This document shows, in pieces, positions 1 through 7,169 of a stretch of DNA of 23,887 nucleotides. Under the pieces are notes generated by a model. The model did not search any database, was not told where the DNA came from, and saw only the letters and a program-made list of their open reading frames with translations. How positions within the stretch are numbered: position 1 is the first letter of the stretch; each line of letters opens with the position of its first letter. Made by a program: the position numbers and the translations under genes. The stretch lies in assembly GCA_002322865.1 (NCBI GenBank), contig DCOH01000027.1, positions 11,874 through 35,760 of the forward strand, given 5' to 3'. Source of the stretch: Sphingobacterium sp. UBA1575 (GTDB lineage: Bacteria; Bacteroidota; Bacteroidia; Sphingobacteriales; Sphingobacteriaceae).

Positions 1-390
1 GTATTCATTCTGCTAAAACTCGATCAAGCTTATGCACCAAGCTTGGAAGGAAAAAGCTTAGATTATCATCTGGTACTGATCAAGAATTTTTTGGCCCTTT
101 TGGATCAGCATTTCAAAGAGCTACATTTGCCGAAGGAATATGCGGAACTATTATTTGTAACACCCAACCACTTGAATGCGGTTTGTAAGGAATACATGGG
201 ATTGCAGGCAGGAGAAGTCATTCGGAATCGGATAGTATTGGAGGCAAAACGCTTATTGATCCTACCGGATTGGACCATCTCACAGGTTAGTTATGAATTA
301 AATTTTAATGATAATTCGTATTTCACAAAATTTTTTAAGAAAATAGCAGGGATTACCCCTGAAGAATTTAGGAGATCACAATGGAAATAA
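1..390 (+). CDS. AraC family transcriptional regulator, C-terminal part (5' end outside window)
   Basis: The frame is already open at base 1 and no convincing start lies inside the window, so this is the 3' part of a longer gene. The visible ~130 residues form an AraC/XylS-type DNA-binding domain with two helix-turn-helix units. The first is around 'FVTPNHLNAVCKEYMG', the second around 'TISQVSYELNFNDNSYFTKFFKKIAGITPEEFR', which is the classic AraC signature (F-x-D-x-S-Y-F-x-K-x-F-K-K). Family members are usually 270-300 aa with an N-terminal sensor domain, which here would lie upstream of the window. The ligand and targets cannot be read. The stop overlaps the start of the next gene by 10 bases, so the two are probably cotranscribed and translationally coupled. 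Confidence 0.88.
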   Translation, partial: VFILLKLDQAYAPSLEGKSLDYHLVLIKNFLALLDQHFKELHLPKEYAELLFVTPNHLNAVCKEYMGLQAGEVIRNRIVLEAKRLLILPDWTISQVSYELNFNDNSYFTKFFKKIAGITPEEFRRSQWK

Positions 391-818
391 ATACAAATAT
401 GGAAACACAATATACCATTCCATCGGAATTAAAGAGTGCAATAGACGGGAAATGTCCAAGATGTAGAACTGGAAATATGTTTGCTGGCCCACTTTTTAGT
501 TTTAAATCTAAAAGGATGTTGGATAGATGTACGGCCTGTGATTTGAAATTTGAGAAAGAGCCGGGTTATTTTTATGTAGCGATGTACGTGAGTTATGCTT
601 TGAGTGTTGGAGAGTTGATTGCAGCATGTGTCGGTACGTATTTGCTGACAGGTAACTTGGAAAACCCTTGGTTATATGTGATCGTAGCATTGGCCGTCAC
701 CTTGATCATGGCGCCTTTTAATAATCGTTATTCACGGATTATTCTTCTGTATTGGATGACACCGATGTTCCGCTTCAATCCGAAGATCTATGCCCAGGTA
801 AAGGAAGAAGGAAAGTAA
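381..818 (+). CDS. DUF983 family membrane protein with zinc-ribbon-like Cys motif
   Basis: A 145-aa protein matching the DUF983 pattern. An N-terminal C-P-R-C pair (C25, C28) and a second pair (C50, C53) can form a zinc ribbon. They are followed by the conserved F-E-K-E-P-G-Y-F-Y stretch and two or three hydrophobic membrane segments (about residues 64-90, 97-113 and possibly 117-130). The biochemical role of DUF983 is unknown. The chosen ATG at 381 has AGGAG six bases upstream; an alternative ATG lies at 399. The start lies within the end of the AraC gene. A long hairpin terminator follows directly. Confidence 0.85.
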   Translation: MEINTNMETQYTIPSELKSAIDGKCPRCRTGNMFAGPLFSFKSKRMLDRCTACDLKFEKEPGYFYVAMYVSYALSVGELIAACVGTYLLTGNLENPWLYVIVALAVTLIMAPFNNRYSRIILLYWMTPMFRFNPKIYAQVKEEGK

Positions 819-829
819 ATTTTAGGAAA

Positions 830-896
830 CAGTAAGATATTAAAATAGGAAACCCTGTAAATAAGTTTACAGGGTTTTTATTTTAATATCTTACTG
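830..896. terminator. Very long bidirectional hairpin terminator between DUF983 gene and galE
   Basis: Seen directly: an outer perfect 18-bp inverted repeat (830-847 with 879-896) encloses an inner perfect 12-bp inverted repeat (850-861 with 866-877) around a 4-base loop, TAAG. Only GG against T (848-849 against 878) interrupts the stem. The core CCCTGT/ACAGGG is GC-containing and is flanked by T-runs on the plus strand and A-runs that become T-runs on the minus strand, as expected for a bidirectional intrinsic terminator serving two convergent genes. The right arm overlaps the last six bases of galE, stop codon included. Confidence 0.8.
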
Positions 897-1919
897 GATT
901 GGATTCTCGTGCAAATATTTTTCCCATTCCCAGGCAGAAGCCATCATTTCATCAATCCCTAATTGGGCTGTCCATCCCAATTCTTTGGTAGATTTATTCA
1001 CATCACCCCAAACCTTGATGATATCCCCTTCTCGGCGAGGACCGAATTCGTAGTTCAATTTTTGGCCGGAAGCTTTCTCAAAGGCATGGATGGCTTCCAA
1101 AACGGAATATCCATTTCCTGTACCCACATTGAAAATATCATAATTACCGTTCGGATTTCCATTTTCCAATAATTTGATAGCGGCCACATGTGCTTTTGCC
1201 AAATCCACTACGTGGATATAATCACGGATAGCAGAACCATCAGGCGTATCATAATCGTTTCCAAAGACCGTGATCTTATCGCGTTTTCCGATGGCCGTTT
1301 GGGTAATGAAAGGCAGAAGGTTTGCCGGAACGCCATTTGGCAATTCACCGATCAATGCCGATTCATGCGCTCCTACCGGATTGAAATAACGTAATGCGAT
1401 TACATTATAGTTGGAGTTCGCCATTGCCGTTTCTTCCAAGATCTCTTCTGCAATCTGTTTGGTGTTTCCGTAAGGTGAAGTCGCTTTCTTTACAGGTGCC
1501 GCTTCATTCACTGGCAATACGTCCGGCTCACCGTAAACCGTACAGCTCGATGAGAAAACGAAATTGATCGGCTTTTCTCGGTATGCCTCCAACAGATTGA
1601 TCAAGGAGAAGAAATTATTATGGTAGTACTTCAATGGATTCTGAACAGATTCTCCAACGGCTTTTGAAGCCGCGAAATGTATGATTCCAGCAATATCAGG
1701 GTGCTTACTGATAAAATCATTCACCTTTTCGGTGTCACATAGGTCGAATTCGTAGAATTCAGGCTTTACGCCGATGATCTTTTCGATCTGATCCAATATC
1801 TTGATGCTGGAATTGGAAAGATTATCCACCAAAATCGGGGTATAACCTGCCTTATGTAATTCCACTACGGTATGTGATCCAATATATCCTGTTCCGCCTG
1901 TAACTAATATTTTGCTCAT
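891..1919 (-). CDS. galE: UDP-glucose 4-epimerase
   Basis: A cytoplasmic short-chain dehydrogenase/reductase of the extended type that interconverts UDP-glucose and UDP-galactose with bound NAD. At 342 aa it has the usual GalE length. The Rossmann motif TGGTGYIGSH is at residues 7-16. The catalytic triad is recognisable as S124/S125 (F-S-S-S-C-T-V-Y-G) with Y150-x-x-x-K154 (S-P-Y-G-N-T-K). The C-terminal substrate region includes L-R-Y-F-N-P-V-G-A and R-D-Y-I-H-V-V-D-L-A. It starts 15 bases after the stop of the UDP-glucuronate decarboxylase-like gene on the same strand, so the pair is probably one nucleotide-sugar operon feeding LPS or exopolysaccharide. Its last codons are inside the terminator hairpin. 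Confidence 0.95.
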   Translation of the reverse strand: MSKILVTGGTGYIGSHTVVELHKAGYTPILVDNLSNSSIKILDQIEKIIGVKPEFYEFDLCDTEKVNDFISKHPDIAGIIHFAASKAVGESVQNPLKYYHNNFFSLINLLEAYREKPINFVFSSSCTVYGEPDVLPVNEAAPVKKATSPYGNTKQIAEEILEETAMANSNYNVIALRYFNPVGAHESALIGELPNGVPANLLPFITQTAIGKRDKITVFGNDYDTPDGSAIRDYIHVVDLAKAHVAAIKLLENGNPNGNYDIFNVGTGNGYSVLEAIHAFEKASGQKLNYEFGPRREGDIIKVWGDVNKSTKELGWTAQLGIDEMMASAWEWEKYLHENPIQ

Positions 1920-1934
1920 ATTGATGTATTAAGT

Positions 1935-2897
1935 CTATTGTATGTTGCTATTGAATAATGTCTGAAAATAGTGAATGGTTTTCAGCAGACCTTCTTTTCT
2001 ATCTACTTTAGGTTGCCAATCCAGCACCTTCTTTGCTTTGCTAATATCCGGGCGCCTTTGTTTCGGGTCGTCAATCGGTAATGGTTCAAATATAATGCTT
2101 GATTGACTGGATGTTAAGGCAATGATCTCTTTCGCCATATCCAAGAGTTCCATTTCATCCGGATTACCAATGTTGATCGGTAAGCAATAATCGGAAAAGA
2201 GTAACCTATAGATGCCCTCCACCTGATCGGAAACATAGATAAAGGATCTCGTTTGCTTCCCATCCCCAAATACCGTTAAATCTTTATGCTGTAAGGCTTG
2301 GGAAATGAAGGTGGGCAATGCCCTTCCGTCTTCCAATCGCATACGGGGCCCAAACGTGTTGAAGATCCTGGCAATTCTTGTTTCCAAGCCATGAAAATTA
2401 TGGTAGGCCATGGCCATGGCTTCCTGAAATCTTTTGGCCTCATCATAAACTCCTCTAGGGCCTACTGGATTTACATTTCCCCAGTATTCTTCGGCCTGCG
2501 GGGATACCAATGGATCACCATATACTTCAGAAGTGGAAGCCACCAGTATCCGTGCCTGTTTGCTTTTTGCCAAACCTAATAGGTTATGTGTCCCTAAGGA
2601 GCCTACTTTCAGCGTTTGGATAGGTATTTTCAGGTAATCGATCGGACTGGCCGGAGATGCGAAATGTAAGATGTAGTGTAATTCTCCCGGCACATGTACG
2701 AACTTTGAAACATCATGGTGGTAGAATTCGAAATTGGGTAATTTGAAGAGGTGCTCGATATTTTTCAGGTCACCTGTGACAAGGTTATCCATCGCGATGA
2801 CATGGAAATCCTCTTCAATAAACCGGTCACAGAGGTGTGATCCTAAGAATCCAGCCGCTCCAGTTATTAATATTCGTTTGCGCTTGTTCTCCTGCAC
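1935..2897 (-). CDS. UDP-glucuronic acid decarboxylase (UDP-xylose synthase)-like SDR protein
   Basis: A 320-aa NAD-dependent epimerase/dehydratase family protein. Motifs fit the UXS group: G-A-A-G-F-L-G-S-H-L near residue 13, H-F-A-S-P-A-S-P-x-x-Y, S-T-S-E-V-Y-G-D-P, the catalytic Y-D-E-A-K-R, R-I-F-N-T-F-G-P-R-M, and G-D-G-x-Q-T-R-S-F-x-Y-V-S-D. The predicted reaction is oxidation and decarboxylation of UDP-glucuronate to UDP-xylose in the cytoplasm. Residues are matched by motif, so a related nucleotide-sugar 4,6-dehydratase is a less likely alternative. The start is GTG at 2895-2897 with no in-frame ATG upstream before a stop, so the exact start is uncertain. It is transcribed away from waaA, with galE downstream. 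Confidence 0.88.
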   Translation of the reverse strand: MQENKRKRILITGAAGFLGSHLCDRFIEEDFHVIAMDNLVTGDLKNIEHLFKLPNFEFYHHDVSKFVHVPGELHYILHFASPASPIDYLKIPIQTLKVGSLGTHNLLGLAKSKQARILVASTSEVYGDPLVSPQAEEYWGNVNPVGPRGVYDEAKRFQEAMAMAYHNFHGLETRIARIFNTFGPRMRLEDGRALPTFISQALQHKDLTVFGDGKQTRSFIYVSDQVEGIYRLLFSDYCLPINIGNPDEMELLDMAKEIIALTSSQSSIIFEPLPIDDPKQRRPDISKAKKVLDWQPKVDRKEGLLKTIHYFQTLFNSNIQ

Positions 2898-2922
2898 AAT
2901 AGTGAAATTGAAAAGGTTTAAA

Positions 2923-2939
2923 TATCTTTGACGAAGATA
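2923..2939. promoter_or_regulatory. Candidate divergent promoter built on one palindrome (UXS-like gene / waaA)
   Basis: The 59-bp gap between the two divergent genes holds TATCTTTG (2923-2930, plus), a perfect TAnnTTTG -7 element, and TATCTTCG on the minus strand (2932-2939), a one-mismatch match. Both are halves of the inverted repeat TATCTT-N5-AAGATA. Starts would fall about 26 bases before waaA and about 34 bases before the GTG on minus. No convincing -33 TTTG was seen for either direction. Confidence 0.42.
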
Positions 2940-2956
2940 AGCAATATTTTAACATT

Positions 2957-4201
2957 ATGCGTTTCCTTTACCAAGCAGGCATCTTTTTATACGGGTTACT
3001 TTTGCGGATCCTGGCACCATTCCATGCGAAGGCTAGGCTTTGGGTAGATGGCCGAAAGGATCTATTGAAAAAGATCGAGCAAACGGTTGAACAAGGGCAA
3101 AAACACATTTGGTTTCATTTTGCTTCCTTAGGTGAATTTGAGCAGGGGAGATCGGTTTTGGAGCAGATCAGGAAGCGTTTCCCGGACGAAAAAATAATTG
3201 TAACATTTTTTTCCCCATCAGGATTCGAGATCCGAAAGGATACGCCATTAGCCGATCATGTATTCTATCTGCCAGAAGATACAGCCGGCAATGCCCGAAA
3301 ATTCATCGAATTGATCAATCCCAAATTTGTCGTCTTCACCAAATACGAGTATTGGTATTTTTATTTCAGGGAGCTGAAAAGGCGTAATATCCGTTTGCTG
3401 ATGATTTCTGCGATCTTTCGGGAAGAGCAGTTGTTTTTTAAGGAATATGGTGGATTTTATAGGAATATTCTTAAAAATGTATCCTATTTCTTTACCCAGA
3501 ATATGGATAGTGTGCATATGCTGAAATGGATTCGGATAACAAATGCTGGTTTGGCCGGAGATACCCGGTTTGATCGCGTGGTGGAATTGCCGAAGGAGCA
3601 TAAGGAGATCGAGGTGGTGCGGGATTTTGTTGGTGATCATCGGGTTTTGGTAGCTGGAAGTACCTGGGGGCAGGATGAAGGATTGTTGAAGATTTTGATG
3701 GATAATCATAAGGGTTGGAAAATGATTTTAGCGCCTCATGAGATCCATAAGGAACATATTAATCAGTTGATGGGCTTGTTTCCTAAATCGCTATTATTCT
3801 CTAAATATGAAAGTTATTCCGATTTGGAAAAGCAGCAGGCGCAGGTTTTGTTGATCGATAATATCGGGATGTTATCATCGCTTTATGCGTATGGGGATAT
3901 GGCGTATATAGGTGGGGGATTTGGTGCGGGAATCCATAATTCCTTGGAAGCAGCGACCTATGGGATCCCAGTGATTTTTGGGCCAAAGTATTCGAGATTC
4001 CAGGAGGCGGTGGATTTGTTGGAGTTGGGTGCTGGTTTTTCCATTGGGAATCAAGGGCAATTGAATGAAGTTTTTGGGGCGTTAATGGCTGATGAGAAAA
4101 GGTTGCCAGCCGGAGCGGCAGCAAAAAACTATGTGCAGCAAAGGGCAGGTGCCACCCATATTATAATGAAGTACCTGGAAACGGAGAGGTTGCTGGGATA
4201 G
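2957..4201 (+). CDS. waaA: 3-deoxy-D-manno-octulosonic acid (Kdo) transferase
   Basis: A 414-aa GT30-type glycosyltransferase that adds Kdo from CMP-Kdo to lipid A precursor at the inner face of the cytoplasmic membrane. An N-terminal hydrophobic anchor (residues 1-22) precedes the domain with H-F-A-S-L-G-E-F-E (E60 corresponds to the general base of the family). Next come T-F-F-S-P-S-G, then the C-terminal CMP-Kdo-binding half with G-S-T-W-G-Q-D-E, A-P-H-E-I-H, and Y-I-G-G-G-F-G-x-G-I-H-N-S-L-E-A-A-x-Y-G-I-P-V-I-F-G-P. Length and motif order are normal. Whether it adds one or two Kdo residues cannot be read. It stands alone on plus, divergent from the nucleotide-sugar genes, with a dispersed palindromic repeat beginning 20 bases after the stop. 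Confidence 0.95.
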   Translation: MRFLYQAGIFLYGLLLRILAPFHAKARLWVDGRKDLLKKIEQTVEQGQKHIWFHFASLGEFEQGRSVLEQIRKRFPDEKIIVTFFSPSGFEIRKDTPLADHVFYLPEDTAGNARKFIELINPKFVVFTKYEYWYFYFRELKRRNIRLLMISAIFREEQLFFKEYGGFYRNILKNVSYFFTQNMDSVHMLKWIRITNAGLAGDTRFDRVVELPKEHKEIEVVRDFVGDHRVLVAGSTWGQDEGLLKILMDNHKGWKMILAPHEIHKEHINQLMGLFPKSLLFSKYESYSDLEKQQAQVLLIDNIGMLSSLYAYGDMAYIGGGFGAGIHNSLEAATYGIPVIFGPKYSRFQEAVDLLELGAGFSIGNQGQLNEVFGALMADEKRLPAGAAAKNYVQQRAGATHIIMKYLETERLLG

Positions 4202-4220
4202 CACGTTGTTGCACCTTTTG

Positions 4221-4323
4221 CGTCATTGCAAGGAGGTACGACGAAGCAATTTTTCGACTTCGCTCAGCATGGCAAGAGGAAAGATTGCTTCATGCCTCTA
4301 TGACGCGTACCTCCTCGCAATGA
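4221..4323. repeat. Dispersed palindromic intergenic repeat (REP/MITE-like)
   Basis: Outer arms TCATTGCAAGGAGGTACG (4223-4240) and CGTACCTCCTCGCAATGA (4306-4323) are inverted with one mismatch in 18. Inner arms GAAGCAAT (4243-4250) and ATTGCTTC (4284-4291) are perfectly inverted. The middle holds CGACTTCGCTCAGCATG. The same GTCATTGC-GAGG-ACGAAGCA core recurs at the right end of the window, after the M1 peptidase gene. It lies between convergent waaA and gap and could also end transcription from both sides. From general knowledge, intergenic repeats with this kind of core are common in Bacteroidota and some other bacteria; no transposase is encoded here. Confidence 0.8.
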
Positions 4324-4363
4324 AAAAATAGTCCAATGGCGGGAATTCCTTTTTAATACTCTC

Positions 4364-5812
4364 CTAATAATAGGTATATCTCCTAACCCCGGCAATATGC
4401 CTTGCCAATCTCATCACCTGATGAGAATAACCATATTCATTATCATACCACACATAAATCACCGCAGATTTTCCATCAGCTGAAACAATCGTAGCAGGGG
4501 CATCCACTACAGAAGCCGCTGTAGAACCAACAATATCCGAAGAAACCAATTCCGCATTTTCGCTATACTTGATCTGCTCCACCAAATCACCCTGCAATGC
4601 TGCCTTTTTCAACAAATCATTGATTTCTTCTACCGAACTTTCCTTCTTCAGCTCCAAGTTAAGAATAGCCAAAGAACCATTCGGAACAGGTACACGGATC
4701 GCATTAGACGTTAATTTTCCTGCAAGAACCGGTAATACCTTCGCCACAGCACTTCCTGCGCCAGTTTCCGTAATCACCATGTTCAACGCTGCGGCACGAC
4801 CTCTTCTTGATTTCTTATGCATGTTATCCACCAAGTTCTGGTCATTGGTATACGAATGGATCGTTTCGATATGCCCCTTAACAATACCAAGCTCTTTTTC
4901 AAGAACCGCCAGCACAGGCGAAATTGCATTGGTGGTACAAGATGCAGCAGAAAAGATAGTATCCTTCTGCGTATCCGCATCATTTTCATTCACCCCATAA
5001 ACGATATTGGAAACGCCTTTTCCTGGAGCGGTCAATAGAACCATCCCCGCACCCTTGGCCTGAAGATGTCTTGCCAATTCCTTATCATCACGAAACGCGC
5101 CGGTATTATCAATTACCAATGCATTTTCGATTCCATATTGTGTATAATCGATCTCTTCTGGGTTCTTAGCAGTAATCATCTTCACCGGGAAACCATTCAT
5201 GATGATGGATTCATTTTCCAGATCAACACGCAATTCCCCGTCAAACTGTCCATGTATCGAATCCTGGCTCAACAAATTCGCACGCTTAATCAATGACTTC
5301 TCATCAATCACATCCCGCGTTACAATAGCCCTCAATCGCAATTGTCTTCCAGCTCCAGCCTTGTGGATCAATTCCCTGGCCAATAAACGCCCGATCCTAC
5401 CAAAACCATAAAGAACCACATCTTTAGGTTCAAAGCTCTGGTGATTAGCTGCTCCCGCCAACTTCTCTCCAATAAAAGAAGGAATCTGATCATCTGAAAC
5501 CCCTTGTTGACGGATTTGCAAAGCCAATTTTCCGATATCGATTCTGGATGGTGCGAGTTGTGCATCAGCAATGGCTTCCGCTACTTTTAAGGTTTCTTCG
5601 ATCGATAGCGCTTGGTCAGCATATACCTTACTCTCCTGATGTAGGTTAAGGATAAAACTCACTCGACGGTCGATCAATTGGTTCCTGAAAAGAACTAATT
5701 CGATGGATTGGTTGTACCATAGATCGCTGACAATCTGTATCAGCTTTACGCAGGCATTTTGATTTGATTTGTAACTCTTGATCTGATCTTCAAAAGCGGT
5801 TTGTTGTGTCAT
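4364..5812 (-). CDS. gap: Glyceraldehyde-3-phosphate dehydrogenase, long form with N-terminal extension
   Basis: A 482-aa protein whose residues ~130-482 are a complete GAPDH: NAD(P)-binding G-F-G-R-I-G-R (136-142), catalytic cysteine C292 in A-S-C-T-T-N, catalytic histidine H319 in I-H-S-Y-T-N-D-Q, R-R-G-R-A-A, and the C-terminal W-Y-D-N-E-Y-G-Y-S. It interconverts glyceraldehyde-3-phosphate and 1,3-bisphosphoglycerate in glycolysis or gluconeogenesis. Classical GAPDH is ~335 aa. Here about 130 helical, charged residues precede the Rossmann fold and match no domain I can name. Long forms of this sort occur in Bacteroidota and some Gammaproteobacteria; cofactor preference and direction are not deducible. 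It is monocistronic on minus, convergent with waaA across the repeat. Confidence 0.93.
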   Translation of the reverse strand: MTQQTAFEDQIKSYKSNQNACVKLIQIVSDLWYNQSIELVLFRNQLIDRRVSFILNLHQESKVYADQALSIEETLKVAEAIADAQLAPSRIDIGKLALQIRQQGVSDDQIPSFIGEKLAGAANHQSFEPKDVVLYGFGRIGRLLARELIHKAGAGRQLRLRAIVTRDVIDEKSLIKRANLLSQDSIHGQFDGELRVDLENESIIMNGFPVKMITAKNPEEIDYTQYGIENALVIDNTGAFRDDKELARHLQAKGAGMVLLTAPGKGVSNIVYGVNENDADTQKDTIFSAASCTTNAISPVLAVLEKELGIVKGHIETIHSYTNDQNLVDNMHKKSRRGRAAALNMVITETGAGSAVAKVLPVLAGKLTSNAIRVPVPNGSLAILNLELKKESSVEEINDLLKKAALQGDLVEQIKYSENAELVSSDIVGSTAASVVDAPATIVSADGKSAVIYVWYDNEYGYSHQVMRLARHIAGVRRYTYY

Positions 5813-5838
5813 AATTTTTCAAGCATGGAATATTGCCG

Positions 5839-5846
5839 CAAAAATA
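5839..5846 (-). promoter_or_regulatory. Candidate -7 element of the gap promoter
   Basis: On the minus strand this reads TATTTTTG, a perfect TAnnTTTG Bacteroidota -7 element. It would place the transcript start about 20 bases before the gap ATG. No clear TTTG was found at the expected -33 distance, so confidence is low. Confidence 0.35.
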
Positions 5847-5950
5847 GACATTTTATTAAATAATAGGGGGTAAAATTTATAAATTCGTATTTATTCCGCA
5901 TTTCGTCCTATCCCAATTAGGGTTTTGTTAAAATAAGCCCTTCTTGTTCG

Positions 5951-6014
5951 AGTTACATTTATTGTAACTAATCAATTACATGAATTAGTTAAAACGTTTT
6001 AGTTATTATCTTTA
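5951..6014 (+). promoter_or_regulatory. Palindrome-rich operator/promoter region upstream of the GH76 gene
   Basis: Three inverted repeats crowd into about 50 bases: AGTTACA-N5-TGTAACT (5951-5969), TAACTAAT-N11-ATTAGTTA (5965-5991) and the self-complementary AAAACGTTTT (5991-6000). The last has the central CG and A/T flanks typical of LacI-family operators. A near-consensus -7 element TATCTTTA follows at 6007-6014, with TTAG at 5985-5988 as a weak -33, which places AAAACGTTTT in the promoter spacer. That layout suggests repression in the absence of substrate. No cognate regulator gene is in the window. Confidence 0.5.
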
Positions 6015-6042
6015 ATAAGGCCGAAACGCCATAAACCTAAAG

Positions 6043-7116
6043 ATGATGAACCAAAAACTACTCAGCAGTATCGCCATGCTCTGTTTTGCGGTGCCTGGCT
6101 CTGCCCAAGATGCTGATCGTGCTTTTGCAGATTTTAACAGTCAATTCCTGGATTCGGAAAAGCAGATCTACATGGTCTACCCGGAAAGTAAACAAGTGGC
6201 AGCTATTTGGACACAAGCCATTTATTGGGATATGGCTATGATGGCCTATGAGAAAACAAAATCTCCACAGTATGCCAAGCTGATCAAACAGATATACGAA
6301 GGTAATTATAAACATTACGATGGCTATAACTGGAACAATACTACCGTATGGTTTATCTATGACGATCTGATGTGGTGGATCATATCCTTTGCACGCGCTT
6401 ATGAAATTACCCAGGATCCCACCTATCTGGCACATGCTGTACTCGGATTTGAAAGAGTATGGTCAGGCACCCCAAAAGTAGCAGATAAAGGATCCTATGA
6501 TCCTGAACGAGGAGGGATGTTCTGGGGATGGAAATCCGATCAACGCGGAAAAACAGCCTGTATCAATTATCCTTCGGTAGTGGCTGCGGTTCATCTTTAC
6601 CGCGCTACAAAAGATAAATCCTACCTGGAGAAAGCAAAGTCCGTGTATGCCTGGTCCCGGGAAGCTCTTTTCGATAAACAGCAAGGAAAAGTGGGAGATC
6701 ATCAGGTTCCAGGACATAAGACCAATTGGACGGTCAACCTATATAATCAGGCGACCTGTATTGGAGCAGGCGTGTTGCTATATGAAGAAACCAAAAACAA
6801 GGATTACCTGGAGGATGCAAAGCTTGCAGCGAACTATGTCAAAGATTCCATGTCGGATCCAGAAGGGATTCTACCCTTTAAAAACGGCATCGAGCAAGGA
6901 ATTTATACCGCCATTTTTGCCCAGTATATCCAGCAGCTATTTCCTTATGATAAAAAAGATGTGTATAAGAAATGGTTAGCCAAAAATGTAGAAGTTGCAT
7001 GGAAAAACCGCGATGATAGGGGTTTGATGGACAAGAATTTCCACCGCAAGGCTCATGAAAAGACCGAGGTTTATGATGCCAGTGCTGCTGTGGCCTTGAT
7101 GCTGATCCTTCGCTAA
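6043..7116 (+). CDS. Secreted glycoside hydrolase family 76 (endo-alpha-1,6-mannanase-like)
   Basis: A 357-aa protein with a signal peptide ending near A-x-A-Q (residues 1-22, G-S-A-Q-D) and no lipobox, so probably periplasmic or exported. The GH76 catalytic pair is visible as Y-D-D-L-M-W-W (D107, D108), within an (alpha/alpha) barrel pattern of repeating helical segments such as W-T-Q-A-I-Y-W-D-M-A, E-R-G-G-M-F-W-G-W and N-L-Y-N-Q-A-T-C-I-G-A. GH76 enzymes cleave internal alpha-1,6-mannosidic bonds of fungal-type mannan by retention, using the adjacent Asp pair. It is followed after 53 bases by the DUF4965 gene in the same direction, and GH92 faces them, which fits a mannan-processing set. 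Which ATG of the two tandem ones (6043, 6046) is used makes no difference to function. Confidence 0.9.
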   Translation: MMNQKLLSSIAMLCFAVPGSAQDADRAFADFNSQFLDSEKQIYMVYPESKQVAAIWTQAIYWDMAMMAYEKTKSPQYAKLIKQIYEGNYKHYDGYNWNNTTVWFIYDDLMWWIISFARAYEITQDPTYLAHAVLGFERVWSGTPKVADKGSYDPERGGMFWGWKSDQRGKTACINYPSVVAAVHLYRATKDKSYLEKAKSVYAWSREALFDKQQGKVGDHQVPGHKTNWTVNLYNQATCIGAGVLLYEETKNKDYLEDAKLAANYVKDSMSDPEGILPFKNGIEQGIYTAIFAQYIQQLFPYDKKDVYKKWLAKNVEVAWKNRDDRGLMDKNFHRKAHEKTEVYDASAAVALMLILR

Positions 7117-7169
7117 AACAACGATCCTAAAGCTACCTAATCATAAAAAGCAACCTAAATCTATTTGAT

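Noticed and set aside
3248..3709. A 153-codon open frame antisense to waaA
   Set aside because: The opposite strand encodes the conserved Kdo transferase; the antisense peptide is compositionally random.
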